Positions 63,787 through 64,000 of a DNA stretch of 64,000 bases are shown piece after piece. A program made the translations under genes and the position numbers. The notes under the pieces were generated by a model. It saw only the letters and a program-made list of their open reading frames with translations. It was not told the origin of the DNA and ran no database searches. The DNA is from Labilibaculum sp041595635. Its GTDB lineage: Bacteria > Bacteroidota > Bacteroidia > Bacteroidales > Marinifilaceae. The DNA lies in contig NZ_JBFHJW010000017.1 in NCBI RefSeq assembly GCF_041595635.1, positions 1 through 64,000 on the forward strand. The letters are read 5' to 3'. Position 1 is the stretch's first letter. Each line of letters starts with the position of its first letter.

Positions 63787-64000
63787 TCGGCCAAATATTT
63801 ATCTATGGTCTCAAGTAGTTCCTCGAAACGAATAGGCTTGGAAAGATAATCATCACAACCCGCATCAAGTATTCGTTCTCTATCACCTTCGAGTGCATAG
63901 GCTGTTTGAGCAATAATTGGAATTTCTTTGTGGCTTTTCTTAATTCTCCTGGTAGCTTCACAACCATCCATTATTGGCAAACGAATGTCCATTAGTATAA
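63783..64000 (-). CDS. Receiver domain, N-terminus beyond the window
   Basis: The last 72 codons of a longer protein. LMDIRLPIMDGCEATRRI holds the phospho-acceptor Asp with the typical context, then QTAYALEG with the conserved Thr, and DYLSKPIRFEELL with the conserved Lys. The frame stays open up to the window edge, so the protein starts further right. It is most likely the C-terminal receiver of a hybrid sensor kinase, or a single-domain regulator. It converges on the YraN gene with a 4-base overlap at 63783-63786. Confidence 0.85.
   Translation of the reverse strand, partial: ILMDIRLPIMDGCEATRRIKKSHKEIPIIAQTAYALEGDRERILDAGCDDYLSKPIRFEELLETIDKYLAD

Overview
The window is chromosomal DNA of a member of the Bacteroidota, most likely an aerobic or facultative marine/gut-type lineage of the Marinilabiliales (inference; the genus cannot be fixed from this sequence alone). 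The signs are: Bacteroidota-type promoters (TTG or TTTG, 19-20 bases, TAnnTTTG), absence of clear Shine-Dalgarno sequences, a complete porP-gldK-gldL-gldM-gldN type IX secretion (T9SS) operon, a GldA-type ABC ATPase, a T9SS cargo protein with a C-terminal sorting domain, long two-part IspG, a DksA-like protein without a zinc finger, SPOR/HU fusion, and many lipoproteins with a Lys-rich signal and lipobox. Base composition is evenly AT-rich and no insertion sequence, phage, CRISPR array or integrase was seen.

Layout. 1-1000: the end of an rRNA operon with two successive 5S genes (the first cut by the window edge), then a CAU-anticodon tRNA on the minus strand. 1-8.8 kb: HAD phosphatase, T9SS cargo, ispG, gldA-like ATPase, a probable SAM riboswitch with metK, an SDR epimerase and an OsmC protein. 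9.1-13.7 kb: ileS, dksA-like and lspA in one direction. 13.7-19.4 kb: two unknown envelope proteins, then a convergent pair made of a hybrid sensor kinase with HPt domain and an NtrC-type sigma-54 activator. 19.5-28.1 kb: rnr, cysS, a glutamine-cyclotransferase-like lipoprotein, a DUF3108 protein, a thiamine-binding-like protein and a large Ig-like lipoprotein. 28.2-35.2 kb: a GlpD-like protein that has lost its FAD-binding glycines, a His-rich membrane protein followed by a TonB-dependent receptor, and several envelope proteins of unknown role. 35.4-39.5 kb: radical SAM protein, a catalytically dead amidohydrolase homologue, DUF4296 lipoprotein, mlaF, mlaE. 39.6-46.5 kb: mannose-1-phosphate guanylyltransferase and the T9SS core operon. 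46.9-56.6 kb: topA, PBP1A, an orphan cobalamin riboswitch, radA, rfaE2, panD, panC, and a half-length GT5 protein. 56.8-64 kb: glmS, HU/SPOR protein, metG, LD-carboxypeptidase, YraN and a cut-off receiver domain.

How the genes fit together. Most of the window is housekeeping (aminoacyl-tRNA synthetases ileS, cysS, metG; metK; ispG; glmS; panCD; topA; rnr; radA) mixed with envelope biogenesis: lipoprotein maturation (lspA), peptidoglycan synthesis and turnover (PBP1A, LD-carboxypeptidase, SPOR protein), phospholipid transport (mlaEF), sugar-nucleotide supply (manC, rfaE2, glmS) and the T9SS that exports proteins such as the one encoded at 1706-2491.

The most unusual things are: (1) a cobalamin riboswitch at about 51.97-52.13 kb with its own promoter and a downstream palindromic terminator but no recognisable B12 gene in front of it, convergent to and overlapping the end of radA; (2) two intact genes for apparent pseudoenzymes, a GlpD relative at 28.2 kb and an amidohydrolase at 36.3 kb; (3) two adjacent 5S genes that differ by compensatory changes in one helix; and (4) a promoter that seems to place the transcription start on the ATG of the HU/SPOR gene.
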